64,000 nt of DNA from Heliocidaris erythrogramma (taxonomy: Eukaryota; Echinodermata; Echinoidea; Camarodonta; Echinometridae). Under the pieces are notes generated by a model, which was not told the origin of the DNA, searched no databases, and saw only the letters and a program-made list of their open reading frames with translations. Positions within the stretch are counted from its first letter, which is position 1; the number at the start of each line of letters is the position of its first letter. Below are positions 1 through 11,575 of the stretch, piece after piece. Position numbers and translations under genes: made by a program. Location: the NCBI GenBank assembly GCA_025617745.1, contig CM046856.1:33846208-33910207 (forward strand). The letters run 5' to 3'.

Positions 1-118
1 GAAACGAAAAATTTCCATATGTATTGACAAGCTATCGAATATAGGAACGGACGAATGGGAAAAGTGACCGCCCTCTGCCCAGCTAGCACAACGACAAAAG
101 TGTTCAGAGATATAACTA
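1..118. other. Unassigned flank
   Basis: Short AT-rich flank of the first mobile element. I see no coding potential or repeat in it. It ends with the TA at 117-118 that is the proposed target duplication. Confidence 0.5.
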
Positions 119-1390
119 CACTCTAAAATATAAAGTGCAATTATTAGCACCTCAAGATTTGGAGGAAGCACCCTTAAGGGCATGCATAGGGACTGCACAA
201 ATTGTGCTAAAGTAGCACTTGTACAAGTGCTATAATTCAACACCAGTCCAAGTGCTACTTTAAACACTTTACGTGTAAGCCTTTTACAATTCTGGTGCTA
301 TTAGACGCATGCAGCTCGCAAAAACAACACTTCTAGTGCATTAAATAACTCATTTTAGAGCCCCCAAAACGGCACTACTAGTGCTAACACTTTTGCACCC
401 AATATAGTGCAAAAGAACACACACAAACAGTATGCACAAAATCACACCTGTAGTGCTGAAAACTCACTCTTCTATAGTCTGTTAAACAGCCGTACACTAA
501 GGTCTAGATTTTGTTTTTAGATTGATATGAACTGGTTATATACATAGATGATATCGACTAAAACCATGGCATGTGGATTTAATCATCTGAGAATTACTTT
601 AGACCAAGAAGTGGCAATTTCGGAGGTTTAATTGTTCCATTTCGGCAATCCACAATCGTGACGAAAAAAAGCACGCACACTGCCTTCCAAACTTCCCAGG
701 CCCGGCCCCGGCCCGTGCGGTCGATCGCGCCCCATGCCTGGCTGATCAACAATTTTCATGTCAACGTCGACAACGCGTACCGTAGACGGTTGGCCACACA
801 CTGAAACATGGCATTTCCACTTCATTGCTTTTCATCATGTTTCATATCCACCACCACAAAAATTAATGTAATTATCATATTATTTGATACCTTTATTCGC
901 ATAAAATTACAGAAGTTCTAACTTTAATGTCTTAAAGTTTTACTTACCACGCCATGCCTGTGCAGCAGATGATGGCTCTTGCACTACAGTTGCGTAATAA
1001 GCGATTTCGTAATAGACCTGTTTACTAACAAGTGATTCAAATTTTATACATACTTTTGAAACAAAGGTTGTTCTTGACAACCTGAAAGCTTTCCAGAGGC
1101 TTGTCAGACATAGCAACAAGTAATGTATGCAAACTCGATTCCAAGTATTGTAGTTCATTCATTAATAACATGTTTATGGATACCTCGTTACTAGGTCCCC
1201 AGGAAAGAAACATCCATAAATTTGAATCACTGAGTAAACAGGTCTATTGGCCCATGAGCAACTTTTCGCAAATGACCTTTCCCTTTTTCATTAGGATAGG
1301 CATCTTTTCAAAGAAAGATAATACGTAAGCTTGCCCGACATAGCAACCTAAAGAATTCAAACTCTATGAAAGAAAGACATCGTAGACCAG

Positions 1391-2050
1391 GGCCCATGTG
1401 CATAAAAGGCTACTAGTTTAGCTGGCAACTAATGCTTAGTAAGATTATAAATTCCCTAGTTTATACCTACGGAGTTGGCAACTAATTTGTGTTGCATAAA
1501 ACCTCACTAGGCACATTGCTTACTAGTTGCATACTAGGACAATTTGGTTTGTAAATGATTTGGGTGCTATGGCCTTGGAGAGGAGGTGATTATGTCAGAT
1601 ACAATAGGCTTGTAGACAAGATTATTGTGTTTGAGCTTCGAACCACATTCCAAATGAGCATAACTCATTTCTAAGGGTCTTTGTAACATGTACATTATGC
1701 CTTCACGGGTAAATCTATACCGCTCATACACCTTATCATCATCAAAGAAGTCTAATGGATTTCTCCTGTCTCGGAAGACGCGTTCTTTTCTTATTTGACG
1801 ACGCAGTTCAACTAGATCCATGATTCTACGAGCCATGTTGTCAGGACGGTGTCCAAAGGCAGACTGATTAGTTGTCATCTAGTGACTTAGAGGTACCCCA
1901 GATCAACTCTAACTTTTGCCAGAATTTTAGAAAGTTACTATATCTAGTTGGGTTTTATGCATCACAATTAGTAATCATCTAGGCTTAGTAAGCAACTTAA
2001 GTCCATTTTAGTTGCCAACTAGGCCTAGTAGCCTTTTATGCACAGGGGCC
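1391..2050 (-). mobile_element. PIF/Harbinger element, 660-bp internally deleted copy
   Basis: The termini are inverted repeats: GGCCCATGTGCATAAAAGGC on the left and GGCCCCTGTGCATAAAAGGC from the right end, continuing as CTACTAG. Both ends are flanked by CAG (1388-1390 and 2051-2053), the 3-bp target duplication expected of PIF/Harbinger. Inside lies an N-terminal transposase fragment on the minus strand. Full PIF/Harbinger elements are several kilobases long and carry a DDE transposase plus a Myb/SANT-like protein; here only the start of the transposase remains, so the copy cannot move itself. It sits inside the larger TA-flanked element. Confidence 0.85.
1567..1878 (-). pseudogene. PIF/Harbinger (HARBI1-like) transposase, N-terminal fragment
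   Basis: This 103-codon open frame lies within the Harbinger element. Residues about 15-65 carry the N-terminal signature of PIF/Harbinger transposases, with runs such as RKERVFRDRRNPLDFFDDD followed by ERYRFTREGIMYML. The family continues into a DDE nuclease domain of roughly 200 further residues, and none of that is present: after about residue 70 the sequence is unrelated, and the frame stops 176 bases inside the left terminus. I infer that an internal deletion joined the start of the gene to the distal terminal region. The ATG opens 172 bases inside the right terminus, which is plausible for a native start. It is not expected to have transposase activity. Confidence 0.75.
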
Positions 2051-2520
2051 CAGGTGACTAGAATAGCACGTCAATGAACACTTGGGAAAGCGCATTGTTT
2101 GCAAGTTGGCTATCATTTGGCAGACTGTCAAAAACCAACCATCAATGAACACTTTGTTGCTTTTCAGTGGATTTAATGAAAAGTATAATTAAATGAATAT
2201 ATGAATAATCATTACACAGTCGACGCTTATCTCAGTGCATTTTAAACGAACATGCCAGTTTATGTCAAATGACCTTTATCTGCTCATGCGCAAATCCTAA
2301 TTACGAAATCGCTTATTAAATCACGGGACGTTGGTCAGCACTTGAAGTGTAAAACAAGCGTCCTAACATTCAGCACTTACTTTTAGCACTCAATTTTCTG
2401 CACCTTATCATCTCCCAGACGCAAATGGCACGTGAGGTGTTAGAAATAGCACGTCAAGTGCAAACTTCCAATTAGCACCCGTGTTTCAGCACTTCAGTTT
2501 TTACAGTGTATTGATAGATA

Positions 2521-2650
2521 CCCTTGTAAAAAAGTACCATATTACCCATGGTAATATGACGGTAATTCAACCAAATTACCATCAAATCATGGGAATTTGG
2601 TTGAATTACCGTCATATTACCATGGGCACTATGGTACTTTTTTACAAGGG
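2521..2650. mobile_element. 130-bp foldback MITE with TA duplication
   Basis: Two 60-bp arms (2521-2580 and 2591-2650) are inverted repeats matching at 57 of 60 positions by my alignment, around a 10-bp spacer. The termini read CCCTTGTAAAAAAGTACCAT. TA flanks both ends (2519-2520 and 2651-2652). The transcript would fold as an almost perfect hairpin. It starts 11 bases after the previous element ends. The TA duplication suggests mobilisation by a Tc1/mariner-type transposase; the family is otherwise unknown to me. Confidence 0.9.
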
Positions 2651-2686
2651 TAAAGAGGGAGGGGAAATAAAATAAGTGCGTGGATA

Positions 2687-2855
2687 CAGCGCATGTTAAA
2701 AAAGAAAACTACGCATTTTGAAAGTATCCTCCAAAATGATAAGTTCTCAATATCTGCATGACCCATGATGTTATAAGAACAAATTATCCAGATATTGTGA
2801 AACTTTAATATTGAAGTATATTTTCAAAATGTTTACTTTTTGTTGATAGGTACTG
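2687..2855. mobile_element. Small TA-flanked MITE, CAGTGCGT-type relative
   Basis: It begins CAGCGCATGTTAAAAAAG after a TA and ends in TACTG before a TA. The subterminal TTTTGAAAGTATCCTCCAAAA matches the inside of the element at 22528-23324, so I place it in the same family as a decayed short copy. Confidence 0.5.
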
Positions 2856-3960
2856 TATATTGATGAACATCGGATTAACCTTAATTTGTCAAACATAGCT
2901 CTGAGAAAAACTAGCAGGATTCTCGCTGGTAAGCGTTTGGTATCTGGTTTAAGAAGCTTTTGAGTTTCTTATAGACCATCTTCAGACATCGCAAGAAAAT
3001 CGGGTAGCTTAAGGCCAGTAATCCATTTCTTTCTTTCCTTTAGTTCATGGGAGTAGAAGTACACAAGAACATAATGAGTAGCAATGCCCAAACAGGAAAG
3101 ACATGTTGGATGCTAATGTTGATAAAGCAGTGTATCTTCACCTTTAGGCAATCCGTCTATTTTCTCCTGATTTGTTTTATTATTCTTTCTTATCCTCTCT
3201 CTCTCTCTCTCTCTCAATATTCATTCGATATCCTGCTATATTTTCGCTTCCTCTCATTTTCTTTCTCTCTCTCTGACTAACTTTTTCTACATATTTATAT
3301 TTGTCTAATGTTACCACTTGACTTGTTTTCATTAACGACACTTATAAGAATACATTTTAAGATGACTGTTCTCACACTTCTGTATCATTATGATGACAAC
3401 TGCATCAATTATAGGTATAGGTATAGGTTCATTGTCCATTCATATATGGAAATTCGTTGTAGTTACATGGTAAAGGTTACACACATAAACATAAATACAT
3501 CTATGCCTCCATCAACAGTAACATAATAAATACATCGATAATGTTATATAACTATACTTAATGGGGTGTATTGGGAAAATTACTCGAAGAATATACTAAT
3601 TCATTTGATAATAGTGACCTTTATATTAAATAACATATCATAATCGAAAAAGAAAATTATTTCTATAATGCAGAAGCTTTTGTGCCTACAGATAGGAATT
3701 ATGAGTAAAAAAGAAAAGAAAAAGAAAATACAAAGCATAATGGGATAATTGTTAAATCAGACTTTAGTCATTATACTGTGTTGTTAAAAAAATATATATA
3801 TTTTTAAGTGATAATTCAGTTGATAAATATCGCTTATTTACATTCTTACTTCTTTCTCTATTATATCCTATTATTCAATAACACTTTGGTATGTGCAATA
3901 ATTAGAAATACAAGCATGTCTTAAATTAATAATGAAATGAGATTAACCCTCGTATGTAGG
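2856..3960. other. Gene-free AT-rich stretch
   Basis: There is no convincing gene. It holds a CT dinucleotide tract near 3194-3215, a shorter one near 3262-3274, and AT-rich sequence. Open frames here are short and mostly low-complexity. Confidence 0.5.
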
Positions 3961-3984
3961 CCGACTTATTCTACATGTTATAGC

Positions 3985-4447
3985 TACTACACCTTCATCA
4001 TTCAGAATTCAAATAGATCTTGGAACAAAGGAATTGAGTAGCCTATTTGTGCGGAAACGTGATCTCAACCTGTTTCTGGACCGCATCACTACATAGTTTT
4101 CATTCAAGTGATGCAGGCTTTTTCTGAGTATGGATTTTGCTTTTTCTACGATTCTGTTTCTACACAGATCTTCGAAGTGTAATTCTTGCCCAAATATCTT
4201 CTCATCCTGTCTTACAATTTTCTTTAACGCACTTGAAGTCTACCTTACGACAACCGGAGTACCAACTTCACAATCAAATGCAAAGATGCTTTCGATTGTT
4301 GATTTGTGGAACAGAACCATTATATTGCGATCAACATAAAATGATTTCAGTTTTCTGAGGAAGTACAGCTGCTGTAGTCCTTTCCTACAAAGTGCATTAC
4401 ACTGATTCCCCCCCCCCCCCCTCCCTCCTTCAGACCGTCGTCAATTA
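3985..4447 (-). pseudogene. CR1/L2-type reverse transcriptase, C-terminal remnant
   Basis: Read on the minus strand from 4447 downward, this continues the retroelement that is interrupted by the MITE at 4450-5461. It starts with an IDDGLK-like stretch, then a poly-G run (the C tract at 4410-4422) that has shifted the frame. After that come family-typical segments: a QQLYFLRKLKSF-like stretch, a KIVRQDEKIFGQ-like stretch, and near 4030 a run of arginines and asparagines resembling the NRLxNSFVPRSI end common to these proteins. Several stops and frameshifts interrupt it, so it is dead. In active elements this region follows the palm and thumb of the polymerase. Confidence 0.65.
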
Positions 4448-4449
4448 TA

Positions 4450-5461
4450 CAGTGCGTCCCAGAAAAAATGAAACCCTAAAACAAAGGGCTATTGTTACCG
4501 CACTATGTTAGCTATGCTAATAATTATCTATTTTCCATAAACTAAAAGTATTATGCTTTTAAATGATACCATGAATACATCCATCCTTACATGCTTTACT
4601 GAGCAGCAGCATTTTTAAAATGACATGTAAAAACTCATTGTGCCAGATTTGGGTAAACCGTGAAAACGTTAGTATCACATGCGAACATGACATAAGGGAA
4701 ATACCAGCTTTAAGAGATATGATATGTGAATTTTCCTCGTGTGATGACATGCATTCAATTAGAAATTCTTAAAAACGCAGTTTAATACCAGTTACCAGGA
4801 GTGGTAGGGGCGAATGCCCTCAAAATTTCCAAAGTCGAAAATTATCCCTCAAAATATGAAAAAGTGCCCCTCCTGTGATGGAAAAGGTGCCCCACCTGAG
4901 GTGGGAAATTACCATAATTTTGATATTTTTCTGCCTTAGCTGCACTTTCTATCTTGTATTTCCATTTGATTACAACGGAAAGTGCCACTTACTTTACTTA
5001 TATGAAAAATATAAGTTCTGAAAAATGAAAAACATTGCTTTTCACTTCACTTGCAGGTACCATTTTTGTACAATACATGCCCTTTCTTTACCCCTAACAT
5101 CGAGAAAACATTGACCATCTTTTATTTTATGATGAGGGTGTTATCCTTACACTTATGATTGAAAGAAACGGATGAAAACAGTCTTCTCATAGGGTTCTAA
5201 AAGTCATGTTTCACTCTGGTCATATTCGTATGTGATCCTAACGTTTTCACGTTTTTATCTGGCACAACTGAATTTTTACATGTCATTTTCAAAATGATGC
5301 TGCTCGGTAAAACAAGTACGGATGGATGCCATCAAGGTATCATTTAAAAGCATAATACTTCTTGTATGGACAAAAGATAATTATTGTCATAGATCAAAGA
5401 GTGCGGTCACAATAACCCTTTGTTTGTAAGGGTTTCGTTTTTTTCTTGGACGCACTCAGTG
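4450..5461. mobile_element. 1-kb long-TIR MITE, CAGTGCGT type, inserted in a retroelement
   Basis: The left end is CAGTGCGTCCCAGAAAAAAT. The right end, reversed, gives GAGTGCGTCCAAGAAAAAAA after a CACT. TA lies on both sides (4448-4449 and 5462-5463). Inverted similarity runs at least 250 bp inward on each side, including GGGTTATTGT, CGTTTTCACG and CATCCATCCT-like blocks, around a central loop of roughly 450 bp with no transposase. It is a non-autonomous Tc1/mariner-like foldback element. Its removal, leaving one TA, puts the reverse-transcriptase reading frames on either side in register (G-T-I-I-D-D across the site), which independently confirms the boundaries. Confidence 0.85.
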
Positions 5462-5463
5462 TA

Positions 5464-5985
5464 GTTCCAAGGTATTTATATGTGTGTACGATTTCGATTT
5501 CAACTCCATTAATTCTCATTTGACAACAACTTGGCTCAACTGATTTAGACCTTCTAAAATCAAATATGTCTTTCGTTTTAGACGTGTTGAGATCAAGAAA
5601 GTTTTCATTACACCAATCAAAAAACCAGTTCAAACAGTTTACATAGTCAATTTTACTTGGTTTGATTAAACCTACAGTATTGGTGTTGTCTGCATATTTC
5701 AGAATAGACAGATTTAGTAAAGGAGAACGACATTCATTGGTGTAGAGGACAAATAGAATGGCAGAGAGCACACAACGTTGAGGTGAGTCTGTATTGGTCA
5801 CTATTGGCTCACTAACAGCATTCTGCACGCGGGACGCTCTGGATTCGATTTTGGAGGAAGTCACTTATCCAAAGTATGAAAGATGGTTTAACTTCAAGGC
5901 TTGTCAACTTATTGACGAGTCAATGAGGCTGAATAGTGTTGAAAGCGGAAGAGAAGTCCACGAATTACTGCATATACACTTCTTT
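5464..5985 (-). pseudogene. CR1/L2-type non-LTR reverse transcriptase, core remnant
   Basis: The minus strand encodes the reverse-transcriptase core of a non-LTR retrotransposon. From about 5964 downward I read FVDFSSAFNTIQPH (motif A). Next is a DSPQRCVLSAILFVLYTNE stretch (motif B region, where the family has GSPQGC), then KYADNTNTVGLI (motif C) and a HTYKYLGT stretch (palm end). The YADD box reads YADN, so the second catalytic aspartate is lost. Motif A and the later motifs are in different frames, so there is at least one frameshift near 5865. The 5' end breaks into the ACT-rich tract. The copy is inactive. RT type is judged from motif wording; the CR1/L2 group is my best call. Confidence 0.85.
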
Positions 5986-5999
5986 ATACAGCAACTAAC

Positions 6000-6127
6000 G
6001 ATCTTCCTATTACTAATACATGTACTAATATTACAAACACCATGCACACCTACCACTACCATTACAAGGATTAGTAACACTACTAGTTGTTCTTCTCCTG
6101 CAACTGTTACTATCTCTCCTACTACCG

Positions 6128-6163
<36 letters not shown>

Positions 6164-6651
6164 TTACTACTATTACTTCTCCTATTACTACCCATATTAC
6201 TATTACTACCAGGGTCTACTGCTGTCCCTATCACTATACCATTAATAAGATATTGCTACTTCTTTTCCTTTTTTATACAACGCTACTACTACTTTTAGCG
6301 TAGTGCTGATACTACTTCTATAACTTTTTAGTTTAAATACTAATAATCCTATTCCTACTATTACTACTACCATGACTACTGAATTATTACTACTTTTGCT
6401 ACTTTTTTGTACTATACTACTACTAAAACTACTGCTACATTTACTATAGTGACTGCTAATACGAATACCACTAGCACTACTAACTCAACTCCTACTGCTT
6501 TTGCTTCTTTCTCTTTTTCAAACTGTACTAATAATAAGAATATTTCTACTAATACTATACACATACTTCTACTGCTGCTAATACATTCCATATTTTGACT
6601 ACTAATACGAGTACTTCTAATACTACTACTGCTACTACTACACTACTACTA

Positions 6652-6690
<39 letters not shown>

Positions 6691-7030
6691 CACTACCTCT
6701 ACTTCCTAAACTACTACTACTACTACTACAATACTAATACTGCATTAAATACTCTATCTGCTTTTATTATTACTTCTTTCACTAGGCATAGTACTGCTAC
6801 AAGAACTACTTCCATTTTTACTAATTTTACTACTACTGCTAATGCTAATACCGCCACGTACCAGTACAATATTGCCACGTACCAGTTTACACCTGGGTCG
6901 AGAGGGTCAAATGTGGGCAAAACACATTGTGCAAGTATGTAAGCTACTTTAACATCTACTTCTACTACTTCTACTACTCCAACTAATGTTTTATAGTATT
7001 ACTACTCCATCTAATATCTTACTACTACGA
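6000..7030. repeat. Degenerate ACT/TAC trinucleotide region, about 1 kb
   Basis: Long stretches of (ACT)n with interruptions, the purest blocks being near 6120-6175 and 6640-6690. Open frames through it are Thr-, Tyr- or Leu-rich artefacts. A copy of a dispersed repeat is embedded at 6868-6944. Confidence 0.85.
6868..6944 (+). repeat. Dispersed short repeat, copy 1
   Basis: About 77 bp match 10535-10611 with few differences, both carrying ATTGCCACGTACCA then ACACCTGGGTCGAGAGGG. This resembles a short conserved repeat found widely in echinoderm genomes (recollection). It lies inside the ACT-rich region. Confidence 0.6.
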
Positions 7031-10000
7031 ATATGCAGGTCCCTTAATAGTCTTTTCATAATAAAACTGAAACTTATACTGCAACTAGCATTATTTTACA
7101 GATTTTACTCCTAATTTTTATTGGTCTACAGCAGCTAGTTACATACATATTGCATTACTATTGCGTGGCGTAGATTAATGTAATGTGTCCATTGATTGAT
7201 AAAAAACACTTTGTATATTTACTACCATATGAAGGTGTTATAATATACAATTCTTTGTTGATGGGAGGCATGAAACTTCAAAAGAACTTTGGTAACGAAT
7301 TTAGAAATATTTCTATCGGTATTCATTCTCAATTTTAACCGTTTCAGCTTGTTTTAGGACATTAGTGAGAAGAAAATGCGTTAGAAGTGTAGTCATGAAG
7401 TAATTTTAGATAGCTTTAGTCAACTTTGTGCCCTTCAAGCTGACTCTGAATTGTAATGCACTTATTTTTTCTTACTCCTATTTCCCCTTTAAAATATTAA
7501 TTCCATGTTAATTAATACCTGTAGTAAAAAAAAGCCCAATACCGAATGGTATTAAGAAAGAAGAAAGTAATTACATTCCTATTTTATTCAGACGGGAATA
7601 AAATAACATATTAACAAGTGTTCAAACACCAATCAGCAACGAAGACAAAGTATTAAGCCACTAGTAGGTACCTGTATGTATATCCAGCTTTCTTACCTTC
7701 TTTCTCTCTGCTTTGTTCATTAAAATGATCATAACCGTTTATTAGAGTTTAATGGCCAATAGTAATACAATCATCGTGGCCTTTGAGACTGGAATGTTCT
7801 AATTCACGAGCTTCTTCCCTTGTAATTTGAATTAAGCTGAGCTTAATGATGCGTATATAATTCGGAAAAACATGTCTGCGCCGAGGAGGCGGTACAGGCA
7901 GTGTTATAATAAAGAAAGATAGCGATGGTGAAGCTATTTAAGAGTTTACACTAAATTTGCTTGGAATTTGAGGAGCCTTAAATTTAGATTTTGTTTAAAG
8001 TTAATATTGCTTGAAACTTTGAACCTGACCATGATTTGGAAAAAAACTTGTGAATATCCTCTTCGAGTCTTGGTTCATGGTAAGCTAATCACACAACCTA
8101 AAATTCGAAATAGACTGATGACAACACGTCATTGTTGCGTTTGAATCCAAAAGAAGGACTTACTGCTTTTCAAAATAGTTATTTTTCTATATCGTATTAT
8201 TTTATGCATGTTATATGCATTTATTCCAACTATGGATTGGATTATGGGGTTTATATCCCAAACTCTTTACTTCATATAGTGGGGTGGGTTAGGAAAATTT
8301 CGTGACAGAGCGGACAAAAGCACCAAATTTGGCATGAAGACTCCTTATGGCCTACTAATCAATATTAGTCGAGGGGCCTTTGTGAATTTTTAAAGGTACT
8401 CGTGTTAAATGGAAAAAAAATCCAAAAGGTCCGCCATCCAATATAATAGAAACAACCTATTCGGGTTAAACCATTTCATAGGATGCATAAATTTGTTGTC
8501 AAATAAATTATCGAGATCATGGCACGTTACTTTTTAATAGTAGAAAATAAAAGGCCGGTTTAAAAATAATATCTGCAAAGGGCGCCCTCACTCTCATCCA
8601 AATGTTTGCTTGGATAGCCAAACCTACTAAAGCGACTGGCGCATATAATCTGAAGAGATTGAAGAGCGCCATCATATCAAGAACCAACCTACCAACCATA
8701 GCAGTCACTGTGAAAGGAAATCTGCATTTAAGCCAGGACGAAAATGATGGTGTTTTCGTAGTGATGTATGAGATGTATTTTTTCAGACTTATTCAAACTT
8801 GAAGTTGATGGGTCTAATATGTGATTTTCATTTGCCGTCGAGAAGGGAAGAGATTGCCTATTTATCAAACATAATTATTACAAGTACATGATAAATAAGG
8901 TTATTCATTGTAAATATTATTTAGTGATTTACATGACAAAATTGTTTTTAACATAGATACGACATATCTAATATTTGAAATGGAAATACACCTCAGAACA
9001 AAAGTACATTGGCTTCGTGAAATATAGGATGGCAAAATCGTTAAACGATTGCATCCGGGAATATGAACGATATTTACAACACTTTATGATTTTATATTTT
9101 GAGTATTTCCTGGATCATATAAAAGCATTATAGCCTAATTCTGTTTCCGGTGTGATAAGCTGTAGAGACAATTTTTACAGTGAAGAACTCTTCATAGGAC
9201 TTCCCTCATGTTCAATGAATCACCAAATATCATGATTTGTTTTAAAGACATTTTAGTTGTGCATGAAAATAACATCTGATCATCTGCAAATAGTAATAAA
9301 AGTCCGTGATTACAGTTTTCATTAGGAGTCATGATAAACTTGAAATATAATGCAGATGTTTGTTCTCCGACGATTTTAACTTTCGCTTTTTGTTATTTCT
9401 ATCATTGCTATCACATCGTATTTTGGGGGTATTTTGTGTCAATTTGTATATTCATATTTCTGATTGTGTGTGTGTGTGTGTGTAATTGGGTTATCCACGT
9501 CAATTCAGTCCTAGGACTGCTCTGTGTCCTGTAGCCCCTCCTTCTCGTAGTCCATATCCTGGATTTTGTTTTACCATAATTTTTTTTTTTTTACCATAAA
9601 TTGTTTTTTGAATTGTGTCAGTATTACATTTTGGTAGCAAGGTCATACATACACTGATGCTACTATTAAAGCATTAAATTCCATGACAATTGACAATCTC
9701 GGCTTTAAAACGGCGGATATTTTGGATTCTTTATTGGATTCTTATATTTCAGGGTTGTGCTTGGCCCATAATATCATTCCTTATATCTAAATCATACTCT
9801 GATACATTCCATTTCTCCTAAAGCTACAATGATTACTCAAAAGTTGAATAAGTTTGTCCGTAAGACGACACGGTTTAAAAGAAACCGAGCTGTATTTCAA
9901 GAATTTTTCAGGTTATAGATCTGGATTTTTCGTGTGTTGCAAGCGCCTAAGTGTTGCAGTCATCGATAGTCAGTGCAGAGACTGACCGCTGAGTTTGTAC

Positions 10001-10534
10001 ATGTGGCACTGCTATGCCGAAAACTATCTCCAAGACAGGGAAAATGAAACTTGATATTGCCATGGCAGCTTTGTATTTTGGGGTGAGTTTTGCTTTGGTT
10101 TAAACGATAACAATATGGACATCCATGATTTCAGTAATAAAAGGTGAAAGTAAATCTGTAATAAAGAGTCATGAAATCGGATTTTGTCTTAAGTGGCCGA
10201 AGACCAGCATAAATAGTAGTCATCTGAGATATTTGCCTGTTACCATGGCTACGGACATATTTCGCGAGGGCTCCTCGGCTAAAATCATTTTACATACTCT
10301 AAGGAAGCGTCACATCAAAATTGATTTTGTCCGCCGTGTCACGCTAATCGAAAATTTTGACCCTAACACACCCAGCTAAAATGATTAAAATTTCATTTGG
10401 AATTGCAACATAACTTACTTCCGATGTACTTTCATATTTTTTTATAATATAATAATGATAATTTGGCCTTATTTAGCACATAAGTATTAATATTCACTGC
10501 TCTAGCTATGGTCGCCTGCAATTATTATTACCCC
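7031..10534. other. Gene-free AT-rich stretch
   Basis: No gene recognised. Contents are AT-rich unique-looking sequence, a TG microsatellite at about 9465-9482 and a poly-T run near 9580-9593. Open frames are short, lack recognisable domains and have no splice context I trust. Confidence 0.5.
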
Positions 10535-10680
10535 AATATTGCCACGTACCAATTTACACCTGGGTCGAGAGGGTCAAATGTGGGCAAAACACCTTGTGTA
10601 AGGATGTAAGCACCGAGAAAGTCGGACCAAGGTCCTCTCGTAGGAGAGTCAAGAGCTTCACCAATATACTACAATACTCC
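10535..10680 (+). repeat. Dispersed short repeat, copy 2 (longer)
   Basis: Matches 6868-6944 over its first 77 bp, then continues with a segment containing GTCGGACCAAGGTCCTCTCG and GAGTCAAGAGCTTCACCA. The conserved block and AT-rich surroundings suggest the tail of an old interspersed element. Confidence 0.5.
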
Positions 10681-11268
10681 CACATTATTATAATCATGGA
10701 AATTTAAGTTTTAATTGAAGGGTTTACATTTTCCTTTCTTTTCAAAAATATAGTACGATCCATCGTCATCCCATAATTTTAACTTTAATGCTCTTGAGTT
10801 CATTGGCATTATGCTCATTACTTTATATCATTAATCATCAAAAATAGCAACAGTCCATTATGTGCCCATTTTCTGTAATATATCATTGATAATTCATTAA
10901 TGTTAGTAACAAATAATTGATGCTTATGGTGATCAAAATGAAATTCCTGTTTAATAACTCCCTGCTGAGTAACTTTGATTTGTTCAGTATCAACTACATT
11001 CCCAATTGTCATTTAGCTCTACAAGTATGGGAATATAAATTTCGCAATATTATTATCATTTTAAGCATTCTTATTCGTGTGGGATGCTTGTGGTTTTCTT
11101 ATTAGTTGAGCATATTTTGTGGGTTACTCTTGGAAATCTGTCTGTGATTCATACTGTTATAACGTTGTGACCTTTCATAATTCATATGTCGGCGCGTTAT
11201 AGTTGGTCCGCCAAGGTATCATGTATGGGGTGAAAATCAGTGAAAAGGCAACAACTGTTAAAAAAATT
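10681..11268. other. Gene-free AT-rich stretch
   Basis: I see no gene, repeat family or structured RNA here. Confidence 0.45.
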
Positions 11269-11284
11269 ATATATATAAATATAT

Positions 11285-11327
<43 letters not shown>
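11269..11327. repeat. AT dinucleotide microsatellite
   Basis: About 59 bp of (AT)n broken by two AAAT interruptions. Confidence 0.95.
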
Positions 11328-11330
<3 letters not shown>

Positions 11331-11575
11331 TCTTTATATCATCATTAATTTAATGGCCACACCTACATTAAGTTTGTCATAATTATTATGTGTACCTACC
11401 ATAGAATAGAAATATTGGCCCAGAATTCATGGAATCGCTACAAGCTCGCATATTTAAGCTTTGCCAAGCATTGTCCTCATAGTAAGATTTCAAGAATAAT
11501 ATACAATCAAAGAGACAGATATGTAGAGAGGGAGACAGGGATGGTGAAAAACAGGCAAGAGGGTGGAGGAATCCA

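Larger units (their letters stand above)
119..2508. mobile_element. TA-flanked terminal-inverted-repeat element, non-autonomous, nested
   Basis: The left end reads TACACTCTAAAA and the reverse complement of the right end reads TACACTGTAAAA, each abutting a TA (117-118 and 2509-2510). Both ends are followed by a dense field of AGTGC/GCACT motifs (about 135-480 and 2335-2495), with matching order just inside the termini. I infer one element of about 2.4 kb, enlarged by the nested Harbinger insertion at 1391-2050. There is no transposase of its own, so it is a non-autonomous or decayed copy. A TA duplication fits Tc1/mariner-type integration, but the terminal bases are too short to name a superfamily. 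The two ends could also be separate elements. Confidence 0.5.

Noticed and set aside
6031-6942. Thr-, Tyr- and Ser-rich frames
   Set aside because: Products of the ACT triplet tract.
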